64,000 nt of DNA from Artocarpus heterophyllus (taxonomy: Eukaryota; Streptophyta; Magnoliopsida; Rosales; Moraceae). Positions 21,282 to 32,986 of the stretch are shown piece after piece. Positions within the stretch are counted from its first letter, which is position 1. Each line of letters opens with the position of its first letter. The stretch lies in the NCBI GenBank assembly GCA_025403435.1, contig CM046333.1, forward strand, positions 31,393,521 through 31,457,520, given 5' to 3'. The position numbers and the translations under genes are program-made. The notes beneath the pieces are model-generated. The model was given only the letters and a program-made list of their open reading frames with translations. It had not been told where the DNA came from and searched no databases.

Positions 21282-23250
21282 TGTTGGAAAAACGGTGCGC
21301 AACGGAATTTAAAAATTTTTCATCAGCGTAATTTTCAAAACACAAGTTTGACATGCTATATGTATAAATTAAACAGATTTTACTAACCTTTGTGTGTGAA
21401 GAACCTCCGCAACCTGTGAAGAGAAGTAACGTTCCAGAAGAGCCTCAACCAACTGGTCTTCTTTGCTAGTGAGTGTGGGCTCACACGTACAGCTCTTCCA
21501 CCGGTGACTCTCTTTCCAACCAATAGAGAGAACCCAAAGCTAGTGTTCATGATTTGTGAACAAAAGCTCTCAGGGAGTTTTTAGATGCTCACCAGAAGAG
21601 TATCACTCTTAATCTTTCAATTGATTTGAGTAAATCATGAGACTCACTCCCTTTATATAGCTATTGGTCCTGGGGTCAGTCCTTATCAATTAGGTCTCAA
21701 AAACTCGAAACAGAATCAAGTTTGGATCAATATCTAATAAGATCCGCGTGAAAACGTGTAATCTTATCACTCGCTAATCGGCAAGCCGAACAGGCCCCAT
21801 CGATAGGCTGAACTCCCGCGCAAATATCTCTGTGAATCTTTTATTTTCTACTCGAGATTCTATAGGATAAGGTCTCAGTTTTGATTCAAATAACCCAATA
21901 GAAAAGTTATCTGATCAAAACAAACTTTATCAAGATAATCTGTAAGAAAATAAATCAATTCACAATAATTCTACAAGTTTATCTTGATCTAATTTATCCA
22001 AAATTAAATCAACCGATAAACAGACAAGAATTATCTGATCCTAATAATTCAACAAGTTTATCTTAAATTAATTTCTTACAAAATTAATTCAACCGATAAA
22101 CAGACATGAATTATTTAATTCTTTCAAATTTTAAACCAATCTGATAAATTCGACATAAGTCACCAATTATTGGAAAAGCACGCCGTGTCGTTACAGGATT
22201 TTGTGAGCTAGCAAAGGGGACCAAAATGGACCTATAAAGTTCAAGCTCATGATAATTATGAAACCCAATATCCCAGATATACATTTCACAATTATCAACT
22301 CTAACGCTACTCCACTAAAAGCTTGGAGCTGCACTCTCAAATTTTATAAAATTACGAAGCCCGTGTAGCTAAGTTTCCATGACATATCATAGTGTATCGT
22401 ATCCCCATATGATAATCCATAATCGGCTTAAGGACAAGTTCTGTCTTACCTTCCCGATTATTTTTATCTTACGTTCCATTATCTCACCATTAGAAAACTT
22501 ACCATCCAAAGATAGTATACCATTCGGTTACACCTATGTATCCAAATGGTTAAGCGCTCTAGTTTTCTAATTGCAGGACAACGCATATAAGAGGATATCA
22601 TTACTCCTAAAGAGGAGCTATGGATTCCATATCTATGAAAAACAAGTCTACGCTATCAAGAGTCATGCCTCCAACGTACCGGCATGCATACCACTATTGA
22701 GATGTGGGTGTCACCTATTGGTACATCAAAAGACACAAGTCGAGACAACGGGCTCACTATTTATCTCAGGATTAAGATACAATACAAATGACTGTCTAAA
22801 GTGAATCGATTTGCCAAGACATAATTATTAATCCAAATCAATTCACTTTATGTCCCGATCCAACACATCGTCACCTATGACAACGTGCTAATGTTTCCAT
22901 TCACGGAGTCCAACTCCGATGGTCAAGACAAACCATCTCCCAAAAGGGATATAGACAACATAACAATCTTTACATGAATAAAGCGCCCAACTTTATGCCC
23001 TCGATTGCGGATCATATGTTTTAGACCGTCACCTTAAGAATCGTGTCTTCCACATAATCAGTCCATCATATGCCCAATTCTTAAGGTTTAGACCAACAGT
23101 CTCAGACTACTGTTTGCTTAACATACATTTAACAAATATGAACGTAAAGAGGACAAGATTTGGTATATATAAATGAACAAATTCTTTATTGATAAAAATG
23201 TCTCCAAAAACTTATTACATTTTTACTCCTTAGGGCATACATGTCTAACA
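21282..23250 (-). repeat. Copia-3 3' LTR (left)
   Basis: This 1969-bp LTR reads TGTTGGAAAAACGG at the left edge and CATGTCTAACA at the right edge. On the element strand it starts TGTTAGACATG. It is nearly identical to the two pieces of the right LTR. A TATATAG box sits near 21653 on the plus strand. No coding potential beyond chance frames was found. Confidence 0.95.
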
Positions 23251-23262
23251 ATCTCCCACTTG
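23251..23262 (-). other. Copia-3 polypurine tract
   Basis: The element strand reads CAAGTGGGAGAT directly before the LTR start TGTTAGACAT. Confidence 0.7.
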
Positions 23263-23264
23263 CA

Positions 23265-24107
23265 CTAAGTGAGTAAATACAGCAAATTCCGCATCCCTAT
23301 AGCTTCCACATGCCTCTCGAAGACTCTCCCAGTAAGTGTCTTCGTAAATGGATAAGCTAAATTGTCCTCTAACGCGATCTTGCACACCGTGATATGCCCG
23401 CCCTCAACGAAGTCTTTTATCACATGATACTTCCGATCAATATGCTTACTCTTCTTGTGAAATCTTGGTTCCTTAGCATTAGCTACCGCCGCACTGTTAT
23501 CACAGTACAGTGATACCGCTTTATCCATACCAGGAACTACCTCAAGATCCCCAAGGAACTTGCAGAGCCACACTGCTTCTTTTGAAGCATCACTAGCCGC
23601 CACATACTCGGCCTCCATCGTTGAATCTGAAGTGCAATCTTGCTTTGCACTTCCCCAACTGATGGCACCGCCGCCCAGAGTAAACACAAACCCCGAAGTT
23701 GATTTCCTAGAATCCAGACAGGATTGAAAATCTGAGTCAGTGTAGCCTAGAGGAGTTAAATCCTCACCCGAATACACAAGCATATACCCTCGAGTCCTTC
23801 TCAGGTACTTGAAAATATGCTTTACCGCAACCCAATGGTTCGGTCCTGGATCCGCCTGAAATCGACTTACAATCCCTACCGCATAGCTAATATCCGGTCG
23901 TGTGCAAAGCATGGCATACATGAGACTACCCACTGCAGAAGCATAAGGTACCTTCTTCATGTATTCTCTTTCTTCATAAGACTTTGGAGAGTCTTTCTTA
24001 GAAAGAGTGATTCCAGACCTAGATGGTTGCCCCCCTTTCTTGGAATCCTGCATTACAAACCTCCTGAGAATTTTATCTATGTAGCCTGCCTGAGACAAAG
24101 CTATCAT
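23265..24107 (-). pseudogene. Copia-3 RNase H and RT C-terminus
   Basis: A 280-codon frame carries GYIDKILRRFVMQDSKKG, MYAMLCTRPDISYAVGIVSR, GYTDSDFQSCLDSRKSTSG, MEAEYVAASDASKEAVWL and LYCDNSAAVANAKEPRFHKK. It ends with NLAYPFTKTL and VEAIGMRNL before the polypurine tract. A stop near 24130 separates it from the RT core. Confidence 0.9.
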
Positions 24108-24191
24108 TTTGTTCTTCCTATCCCGAAAAATCTAGATACCGAGAACAAAATTAGCCTCACCCAAGTCCTTCATGTAAAACTGCTTGGTCAA

Positions 24192-24737
24192 TCATAATTT
24201 GACCGACGACAATGCCCCAACGTCATTGCCAATTAGCAGAATGTCATCCACATAGAGCAGTAGAAAAACCACCTTCCCATCCTTAATGTGTTTGTAAACA
24301 CATGGTTCATCCACATTTTGTGAGAACCCATAAGTTTTGATCACTTGATCAAATCTTATGTTCCAAGAACGGGAAGCCTGCTTAAGTCCATAAATTGACT
24401 TTAGCAGCTTACAAACCTTATCTTCTTGACCCGCAACCTTGAACCCGTCTGGTTGTTCCATATAAATTGACTCATCAAGATAGCCATTCAGAAAAGCCGT
24501 CTTGACATCCATCTGTCAAATCTCGTAGTCGAGAGCGGCAGCTATGGACAAGAGAATCCGGATGGACTTAAGCATGGCTACAGGTGAAAAAGTTTCCTCA
24601 TAATCGATTCCTTCCTTTTGTGTATAACCCTTAGCTACCAGTCTAGCCTTAAAGGTTTCGACCTTTCCATCCACTCCTCTTTTCCTCTTGTAGATCCACT
24701 TACACTCTATGGGTTTTACCCCTTCGAGAAGATCCAC
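24192..24737 (-). pseudogene. Copia-3 reverse transcriptase core
   Basis: [20 protein letters not shown] opens the RT, and a stop near 24515 breaks it. The next frame, MDVKTAFLNGYLDESIYMEQ to LLYVDDILLIGND, keeps the catalytic YVDD. It is in line with the integrase frame upstream and RNase H downstream. Confidence 0.9.
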
Positions 24738-24743
24738 AAGCTC

Positions 24744-26123
24744 CTAGACCCGATTAGTCTCCATAGACTTCATCTCTATGTTCATGGCCTCTGTCCAGAG
24801 TCTTGAATCAACATCCTCCATAGCTTCTGCGTAAGTATAAGGATCCTTGTCATGTTCATCCGGTTCAGCCAAAAAGACCTCCCCATTGAACATATACCTC
24901 TCAGGTTGACGCCCGATCCTCCCACTATGCCGAAGCCCTTGAGGTTGTTGTTCAGGTTTGTTTGGTTTTTCTACACCGATCGGAATGGTTTCGTTCGGAA
25001 CCTCTGGAGTGAACGGATCATCCCTTAACTCCTCAAGCACCACTTTGCTTCGAGGTTTAAAGTCGTCCATGTAACTCTCCTCAAGGAAAGTTACATTAGT
25101 TGAAACCACGACTTTATTTTCCTTTGGGTTATAAAAATAACCCCCTTTAGTCCCTTTTGGATATCCTCCAAACACGCAAACTTCTGAACGTGCTTCCAAC
25201 TTATTCGGATCCTTAAACAGGACATGAGCCGGACATCCCCATATGCGAATATGGTTTAAGGATGTCTTCCTTCTCGTCCACAACTCGTGAGGAGTTTTAG
25301 AGACCGATTTTGAAGGCACATTGTTCAAAAGATAACATGCAGTTTATAGTGCATATCCCCAAAAGGATAAAGGCAATGATGAATAACTCATCATGGACCT
25401 AATCATGTCTAACAAAGTGCCTTTATGGGTCTACCCAATTGCTACGGAGTTTTAGGATGTCTCCTCTACGCCATTCTGCTACGGAGTACCCGACGTAGTC
25501 AAATGGGATAAAATCCCATTCTCTAACAAGTGTTTCAAGAACTCATCAAAAAGGTATTCTCCACCTCGATCAGATCGAAGTGCCTTTATGGGTCTACCCA
25601 ATTGCTTTTCCACTTCAGCTAGAAACTCCCTGAACTTGTCAAAAGTTTCGTTTTTGTGGTGCATTAGGTACACATACCCATATCTTGAGTAATCGTTAAT
25701 AAAAGTGACGAAGTACTCATACCCTCCTCGTGCCCGGATGTTCATCGGTCTGCAACCATCACTATGCACAAGTTCTAGAACCCCTTCGGCCCTATTGCCC
25801 TTAGACCCGTATGGTCTTTTGGTCATTTTACCCTCCAAACAAGATTCACATTGAGCTATAGATTCCACCTTTAAGTGACTTAAAGGTCCATCCCTTACCA
25901 ACCTTTGAATCCTATTCAAGTTAATATGACCAAGGCGCAAATGCCAAAGATAAGTCTTATTAGAGTGAGAAGTTTTAAGTCTTTTAGAGTCATTATCATT
26001 TATCTCAGCATTAAGCAATAAGTCCATCTTAGGTTTCATAAAATATAGATTATTTTGCATCCATCCAGAACAGATAAAAGATTTGTTTTTACGAATCACC
26101 ACTTTTTCATTAAAAGATACCAC
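24744..26123 (-). pseudogene. Copia-3 integrase, with templated insertion
   Basis: The HHCC finger (HLRLGHINLNRIQRLVRDGP, CESCLEGKMTKRP) and core residues (LVHSDGCRPMNI, ALRSDRGGEYLFDEF) are present. Near 25480-25330 the frame is broken. A 25-base stretch from QLGRPIKAL (25581-25605) reappears at 25419-25443 inside the following QNGVAERR-type block, then GTLLDMIRSMMSYSSLPLSFW resumes. The C-terminal part 25328-24744 runs from MNNVPSKSVSKTPHELWTRR to the RT entry block. Confidence 0.85.
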
Positions 26124-26199
26124 GTAGGAGTCTTTAAATAAACAAGATACAGAAATTAAATTCCTTTTAAATTTAGGAACATAAAATAATCTTGCAAAA

Positions 26200-27248
26200 T
26201 TAAATTCCTATAATTATCAAAGTAAATATGGACATCTCCACTGCTTCCGTTGAGACCAAGGATCCATCGCCCATCCGAAGCGTGAAGTCCTCATGCAGCA
26301 AACTTCTCGTTTCTTTGAATCCCTGCAGAGAAACACAAACATGATTAGTTGCACTGGAATCTATGACCCAAATGTCACTTGATTCCTCAACCAAACAAGT
26401 TTCTAAATATAGAAGATCATACCTACCTCCTTTAGAAAGGAAGTCCTTGCAATGCTTCTTGATATGCCCAACCTTACTACAGAAGAAGCACTTAAGCTTC
26501 TTTGGGTTCTTCTTCTTCTTCTTCTTGCTGTTGGTAGCAGCAGGAATAGAAGACTTCCCATTCTTGGCCCGTTGCTTATTTCCATTCCCTGAGTTAGGAT
26601 TGGAACCAGAAGCAGCTACCATGTTGGCCTCACCACCAGCAGGAGACTCCCTGATCAGCAGTTCGAACTCCTGTAACTGTTTCATCAGTTCTGTTAAGGT
26701 CATATCCCGTCTATTGCTTAAATTAAAAGTAGCTCTAAACGGAATAAATTCCTTAGATAGAGTCTCAAAGACCATAGTCATCTGAGTTTCAGCATTGATG
26801 TCGGCTCCATTGGTTTGAGCCTTAGCGAGGTAACCCATGACCAACATCGTGTGCTCCTTCACAGATGTCCCCAGTCTCTGTCTACAGTTTAAGAGTTTCT
26901 GAAGCGCCCCTTCTCGCTTTGTTATGGCCTGGCCTCCGAACATATCCTCAAGATTATCCAAGATCTGCTTCGTAGTCTCATAATCCTGATGTTGAGCCTG
27001 CAGCACGTTGTTCATGCTGGCCATTACATAGCAGCGGGCCTGATCATTAGCATCTTTCCAGCGATCGTACGCTTGGAATTGCTCATTACTTGAGTCTCCC
27101 GTAGGCTCGGGAGGACAAGGGGTTGTGTCAGTACATATTTCAGTTTCTCAAAGGATAGGACGATATCCAGGTTCCGTTTCCAATCGTTATAATTCTCACC
27201 GGTTAATTGGTTCTTATCAAGTATCGACGATAAAGCGTTTTTAGACAT
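26200..27248 (-). pseudogene. Copia-3 gag and start of protease
   Basis: The ATG at 27248 (MSKNALSSILDKNQLTGENY, then DWKRNLDIVLSFEKLKYVLT) is the typical gag start of this copia group. A frameshift near 27030 is bridged by MASMNNVLQAQHQDYETTKQ. Next come a Lys run encoded by a CTT/AAG microsatellite (about 26505-26528), the knuckle CFFCSKVGHIKKHC, and the protease site WVIDSSATNHVC (DSS where DSG is usual). Protease then decays before 26123. Confidence 0.87.
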
Positions 27249-27459
27249 TTTCAATCTACAATAAAGAATCATATACCAAACATAAGCAAACCTATAATAA
27301 TTTAGTAAGATAACACAATCATGTAAAATCATACAAATGTGTTTATGTGTCAAAACCTTGAAAATATCACAACCTTACAACGATAATTCCCAACTTAGAA
27401 TTCAACAAGCTCCTAGGGGAGTCATGCCAAATTCAATCAAGAATACGGATTCCCTCCTG

Positions 27460-27505
27460 ATTAATATATGCCATCCAGGACCCGTATGATCCAACATATA
27501 TTAAT
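27460..27505 (-). other. Hairpin, Copia-3 leader
   Basis: ATTAATATATG (27460-27470) pairs perfectly with CATATATTAAT (27495-27505) around a 24-nt loop. Confidence 0.65.
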
Positions 27506-27604
27506 AATCGTTTCTTTGGCCATTAATTTTATTAACAGAGCTCCTAGGGGAGGTTAATAATAAAGTTAACGTGAGTGTATAACCATCGTTTCAATATTTT
27601 ATCC

Positions 27605-27647
27605 ATGATTTATAATCACCACCTAGGGGTATGCAACCATAAATCAT
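27605..27647 (-). other. Hairpin with CCTAGGGG loop, Copia-3 leader
   Basis: ATGATTTAT (27605-27613) pairs with ATAAATCAT (27639-27647), with CCTAGGGG at 27622-27629 in the loop. A sister structure at 27529-27560 pairs TTATTAAC with GTTAATAA around the same motif. Confidence 0.65.
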
Positions 27648-28855
27648 ACTAAAATACCTTATCGTTTCAGAGATCCAATCTGGTACATGATAGAAATCCC
27701 TTCCTAGGGGTCAAGACCACCATGTTCTACCTATGGAACAACGATGGAGGCCTTAGGTCCTCTCTTTGAAAACCTTCTCCCACTCAATCTTTTGAAATCA
27801 AGGTTTTTATTTTAAGATTATGCATGAACAATTTTAATATGAGCGGCACTCCCTATTCTATATGACATGTTATCAATATACATGGTAAATCATATTATAA
27901 TGTAGATAAGCAAAGCAATCAAGCAAAGCTACAAGCAAAATAATAATAACCGTAATATTATGGTTCCACCCTAGAGAATAGAAAACTAAGATTACAAGAG
28001 AATAATCGAGACATTTATCGATTCTTCATCCTTGAATCCTCATGCTGTATCCTTCTTCATGCAATACCCATCTTCAAGTCTTCAATCCTGTATGAATCAA
28101 ATACTTCATATTTCCGGTCATATCCAAATTTAATATTTTTCATAATCGTCCCAAAAATAAAATTAAAACTGCATCGAAAAAATTGCACCTTTTCTGGATA
28201 CTTGGCAGCTCTCGGTCGGCAGGGCGATCTTGGTGATTGGCCTACCAGTCATGTTTCGTCGGCCTGTTGACCCATGAAAGTTTGGCCTATCGGACCACAC
28301 GTCCGGCCTGTCGATCTGTGACCATCGGCCTGTCGAACTGTGATATCCGGTATGCCGACCGAGAAGAAAATCCTCTTTCCAAAAAATACAATTTTAGTAC
28401 AATTCATCAATTTTATTTTCAACAATTCAAAAACATAAAATTAAAGACTTAGGAAATACCTAGGGGCACCATCATCATTCTTCTAGATCCGCCTTCTAAA
28501 TCCGTCTTCTCCGAACAATTATTTAATTACAAAATTCTTACAAATTTAAAATTAAATAACAATTCCTAGACGGAGATGATAGTCCGTCATCTAATTACAT
28601 GAAAAACCTAGATGCACATTCTAACCTCTAAGGAACCATAACCGGTATTAATTAATTAATAAATAATTAAACAACGATTTAATCAACCATAATTAATCAA
28701 TAAACATTCACCACATAATCTATGACAACATATAATTTATAGAAACCTAGAGTGCCAACTCTCTATAAAATTCAATTCAAGTATAGGAGAGATTAAGATC
28801 ACAAAATTTATGCATATAACATGATCACAAACTCGTAAATTTATGTAAAAACCAT

Positions 28856-28868
28856 GGCTCTGATACCA
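28856..28868 (-). other. Copia-3 primer-binding site
   Basis: The element strand reads TGGTATCAGAGCC, a perfect initiator-Met tRNA site, two bases from the LTR edge at 28871. Confidence 0.88.
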
Positions 28869-28870
28869 AT

Positions 28871-29099
28871 TGTTGAAAAAACAGTGCGCAACAAAATTTA
28901 AAAATTTTTCATCAGAGTAATTTTCAAAACACAAGTTTGACATGCTATATGTATAAATTAAACAAATCTTACTAACCTTTGTATGTGAAGAACCTTCGCA
29001 ACCTGTGAAGAGAAGTAAAGTTCTAGAAGAGCCTCAACCAACTAGTCTTCTTTGCTATCTCTATCCACAATCGGAGTGAGTGTGGGCTCACACGTACAG
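28871..29099 (-). repeat. Copia-3 5' LTR, left piece
   Basis: It starts TGTTGAAAAAACAG beside the primer site and matches 21282-21500. It is cut after TACAG (29095-29099) by the Athila-like element. The remainder continues at 47470. Confidence 0.93.
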
Positions 29100-30100
29100 T
29101 GGTCTCGCGTCTATTTACGCATTTTAAACTAACCTCAAGTATAAGGTTGTCTCAAGTAATATTTACTCGGTGAATCCGAGGTCGAACCCATAGGGAATGA
29201 TTTATTCAGTTCCAGTACATGTATTATATTAACTTTTTCTTTTTATTTAAGCTGAAAATTTTGAGGATTAATATTTATTATTCACAGAATGTATTTACAA
29301 TATTTACACATTTTTATAACATTTTTCATCTTTAAATTTTGATAATTTGAAACTTTGATAACAAGAAATGCAAATAATAACTTAAGCAGAGTAACAACAA
29401 TAATAACGACAATTTAAAGAAGTAAAACAACAATAATAACAAGACTGAGGTTCAAAGGTTCTATTCTGACAATTATCTTCAATATATTTTAGTTTCTCTT
29501 TTTATTTATTAGTTGATTTAAGTATACACTATGACATCCTATGTCGAAAATAAATCAAGATTTACCAAGCATTTATTGTGCCATTCCATGTCTATAATGT
29601 AGCAAAAACACAACTTAATAAATAAGCAGCATTCAACATAACTTAACTAAAATAACAACCAAGATAGTAAGTTAAGCATTTACCGAGCCATTCTCTGTCT
29701 ACGAGTAATCAAGGTCCTCCCAAGCATTATCCGTGCCACTCTATATCGTTGATAAATCAAAACCGTAATTTTGGCAGAGTTCCAGCTAGGAAAATATTGA
29801 AATTCTAATTTTTCTAAGGAAGTATTTTGGCATTACAACAGCTTAGCAAACTAAGAAAAACCAAAAAATACTTAAGATAATTTTGCCAGAATTTCCCCCT
29901 CTCCCCTCAGCTAAAAAGAAATTTAAAAAGACATAATTAATAAAATACTACTAATATTATTGAGCATAATTTTTACAACATAAACTAGGAAATATTTTAC
30001 AAGAAACTAGACTAAAAACTGGAATAAAAACTAGACTACAACTAATACAACAGTATTTTCATACTGTGAGAGGGGTTCTTCAACTGAGGCAAATGCCTCG

Positions 30101-30109
30101 GTATTTATA
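30101..30109 (-). promoter_or_regulatory. TATA box in Athila-like 3' LTR
   Basis: The element strand reads CCCCTATAAATACC, a good plant TATA context, conserved in the other LTR at 46802-46810. Confidence 0.6.
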
Positions 30110-30519
30110 GGGGATTGGATTTACTAACGTCCATTGATAATTAATGCTCTTTCCTGTTGAAAGTTGACTGATTCGAATTATTTTCTTCCTTTTGTCTTCT
30201 ACGCTGATCCGTGTTCTTAAGTGTGCAGATTTTCCTTTATAATCCCGTGTAACGCATACCAGAGCAGCACAAAAACAGGCACGATCTGGAGCGTTGAAGA
30301 CAAGATCCAATGGCTGTCAGACGCAAGCGAGATTGGGCCCAAGTGGGTCCGGTGGGTCCAATTGAGGACCGTTGGATCGCTCTTGCTATTTTCATCGAAC
30401 GGATAGAAAAGTGGGAGCAAGTGAACACGACCGTATGCAATCCAAAGAAGGTCAAGATTCCCTCTGACTCGCTTGCAATCTTGTCGGCGCGTGTAACACA
30501 CGAGCCAATCGTTCTTCGA

Positions 30520-30660
30520 CACGTGGAATCCACGACTGAGACACGCAGCTTCTCCGACATGCGTCAGCGTTGACGCTTCTCACGTGTCCTGACGTCTGCA
30601 GTGATCCAACGGGTGAGATTCAATTGGCAGCTGATTCGAAAGTTGAAAATGTGCCACGTG
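30520..30660 (-). promoter_or_regulatory. G-box cluster in U3 of left LTR
   Basis: CACGTG occurs at 30520-30525, 30581-30586 and 30655-30660, with TGACGTC at 30590-30596. These ACGT-core sites are bound by plant bZIP and bHLH factors. They lie 410-560 nt upstream of the TATA box on the element strand. Only one CACGTG (46870-46875) is left in the partner LTR. Confidence 0.55.
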
Positions 30661-31262
30661 TCCCTTAAATTTTAAATTCAAATTTTATTTATCTCCTTGA
30701 TGCATTTGATGTCTGATTTTATCTGTTTTAGTGTCGTTTTGTTCCGTTTTTCCTCCAGATTTCAAATCTAAAAATCACAAACACACTAATATTAATTATT
30801 TTACAAACATAATATTTACAAAAATATTAAAAATATTTATTTTACAACAAAACACACAAAAATAAATAAAAACTCCTAAAATTTCCAGTCTCTTACGGTT
30901 TAGCACAGATATAATTTTTATGACTTGGAAATATTTTTAAAAATTACTAAAAATATAACAAGACATATTTATAAATTTAAAACACACTATCAAACATACG
31001 AAAACTCAAAATAAAATAACCGCATTACTTGTACGGTTTTGACTATTTACAGACTAGACACTTATTTAACACACTAAAATGATTCTAAAAATTACTAAAA
31101 ACATAAAAACACACTAAAAACGTATTTTTTAACACATTTTCACACTAAGACACAAAAATACTTATTAACACAAAATGCTATTAATTAGAGGATTCAATGA
31201 GAAATAAAAGCGTAAATAAATGATTTAAGCTTTAGAAAATGTACACCTTTACTGTCTCATCA

Positions 31263-32484
31263 CACCCCCCAACCAGCTTATTGCTAGTCTCTAGCAACTA
31301 AAGTGATAAAACTTAAAATAGACAAAAGATTTTTTTTTTAATTGCGATTCCTCACTGATTTTCCTCAGGGTTTATCTCATATTCATGCCTCAAAGTAAAA
31401 ATGTAAACACTAATTAAGTTATGATTCATTTCTACAGTAAATCAATTATTTAAGATGAATTTTCCTCTCTGTGTGTGTGAATATCTATTACTAATCAATG
31501 CATATTAACCAGATAAATTTATATTAATATATCTTAATTTATTTAAATAAATTCTTATAAATTTGTTTTTCATCCCTGTCTCCACTAATGTAGAATAATA
31601 CCTTGTTAAAGACCTTTAGGACTTTATTTAGCTTGTAATGTAAGGCTTGGGTTAAAGGTATGATGGAAGATATATTTGAGGCTTAGTTCACCCATAAGAC
31701 ACTTACAGAAACCCCGAACCTATAAAATGTACAATCCAATTCCCAAAGTTTACAATCTCGAACCGAAATGAAATTTCCTTTGTCAACCACTTTTTATTTA
31801 ACTTTCTTCTTCTTTTTTTTTTTTTGTTTTTTTTAATATAAAATAACTGAAGAGTTACAATAAACATACATATTTTACAGAGGTAGCAGATATTCCTAAC
31901 TCATCCTAACCTCATAAACCTGAATTCACTTGAAAGAACAGATGCCTTATGAGTGAAAGGTATAAGAAAAGGATTATGAATTTATTAAAAAGTCTAGGCT
32001 AAATATATGGGTAACAAAGAAAATAGAACATTAAGCACAACGAGGTGACTAGGGATATAGAATGTAAACAGGTTAGCTTCAAAGGCTCAAACGATCCAAA
32101 TATGGCCTAAATTATATCTATAACTTAGTGTTATCTAGGATTTCGTCTCAAGTGGGATTTAAACAAGTTATAAGATTTTATAAAAATAAACCAAATTATT
32201 CTAACATAAACAGTCTCTAAATTAATATAACAAATCATAGTGCAAGATTAAGTGTTCAAATTTTGGGAAAATTTCATGCTAAACATATGGCAAACTAAAG
32301 AAACTAACATAAACTTAATTAGTATTTAAAATTTACCTTAAGTCATGGGAATGATATAATCTTGATATCCTCATTGGACAGGAGGCAAATCACCAAAATA
32401 TTTTTAGATTTTTATTTTTATTTTTTTTTAGTTTTTTTTTTCTTAATAATAAATGCAATGCAAACAAACAGTTTTTATAATCAT
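31263..32484 (-). other. Athila-like 3' untranslated region
   Basis: It begins with the polypurine tract (GGTTGGGGGGTG on the element strand, 31263-31276). The rest is AT-rich, with T-runs and no supported reading frame, RNA gene or internal repeat. Confidence 0.6.
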
Positions 32485-32536
32485 GTAGAAACACGTTTCA
32501 AGAATGCTAGTCACTCCATTACTCAGCTATTTCTAC
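32485..32536 (-). other. Covarying hairpin HP1
   Basis: GTAGAAA (32485-32491) pairs with TTTCTAC (32530-32536). Inside the stem are the conserved blocks CGTTTC and CTCAGC (plus strand), shared with HP2-HP5. Confidence 0.65.
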
Positions 32537-32542
32537 CAAGGT

Positions 32543-32590
32543 GAAGATGCGTTTCAAGAATAATAAATACTCCTTACCTCAGCCATCTTC
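32543..32590 (-). other. Covarying hairpin HP2
   Basis: GAAGATG (32543-32549) pairs with CATCTTC (32584-32590) around CGTTTCAAGAA and CTCAGC. An inner stem AAGAA/TCCTT is possible with one G-U pair. Confidence 0.68.
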
Positions 32591-32665
32591 AAACTTGCAT
32601 GCTACAAAGGAAAGATGCAGAGATGAGAATTTTACAAACACAAAGGACTTCATTTTCAAACCATT

Positions 32666-32710
32666 ATCGAGACGCGTTTCAGGACAAAACCTTCACTCAG
32701 CCATCTCGAT
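32666..32710 (-). other. Covarying hairpin HP3
   Basis: ATCGAGA (32666-32672) pairs with TCTCGAT (32704-32710) around CGCGTTTCAGGA and CACTCAGCCA. Confidence 0.68.
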
Positions 32711-32986
32711 CTATGAACACATGAATCTTAAAGTCTTACAAACAGCACACTCTTTTTTTTTCTTCTTTTTCTTTTTTTCGCTTGGTTTTTAAAACTAGTC
32801 CCAGATTCAATCACAAAAGAAAAAAATTGACACAACCTTCTCCCCCCAACCTAAATTGAACACTGTTCCCAATGTTTAAAAAGATTAAGTAAGAAGACTA
32901 ACAACACATACTTTCAAGGGTGGTTATTCAAAGACAAATGCATAAAAAAACAATAATGCTGTAAGTAAGACTAAAAGAGTTAGAGT

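Larger units (their letters stand above)
27249..28855 (-). other. Copia-3 leader with hairpins and repeats
   Basis: This is the long untranslated leader between the primer site and gag. It holds five copies of CCTAGGGG (27412, 27543, 27622, 27712, 28459), several within inverted repeats. A second cluster of GGCCTGTCGA-type short repeats lies at about 28205-28370. No coding frame is supported. Confidence 0.7.
29100..31262 (-). repeat. Athila-like 3' LTR (left, full)
   Basis: This 2163-bp LTR is about 480 bp longer than its partner because it keeps 30165-30648. By eye the first 350 bp differ from the right LTR at roughly 4% of positions. It abuts the polypurine tract at 31263. Confidence 0.92.

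Noticed and set aside
21271..21386. Extended integrase frame ending [10 protein letters not shown]
   Set aside because: From 21282 the frame reads Copia-3 LTR bases, so it is a chance chimeric end.
22379..22570. 63-codon frame conserved at 48384-48575
   Set aside because: Conservation is explained by the two Copia-3 LTR copies. The frame shows no family similarity and lies antisense to the element.
26363..26785. 140-codon plus-strand frame
   Set aside because: It is the antisense shadow of Copia-3 gag; the Phe run mirrors the Lys microsatellite.
30217..30573. Overlapping 85-107-codon frames on both strands
   Set aside because: They fall in the GC-richer U3 part of the Athila-like LTR, overlap each other in several frames and match no known protein.
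32543..32590. Hammerhead or twister ribozyme on the element strand (CTGAG ... GAAAC core)
   Set aside because: The core lacks the G of CUGANGA (it reads CTGAGGTA or CTGAGTAA). The two flanking arms pair with each other instead of with a substrate strand, and no cleavage triplet is in the right place. It is kept only as an unassigned hairpin family.
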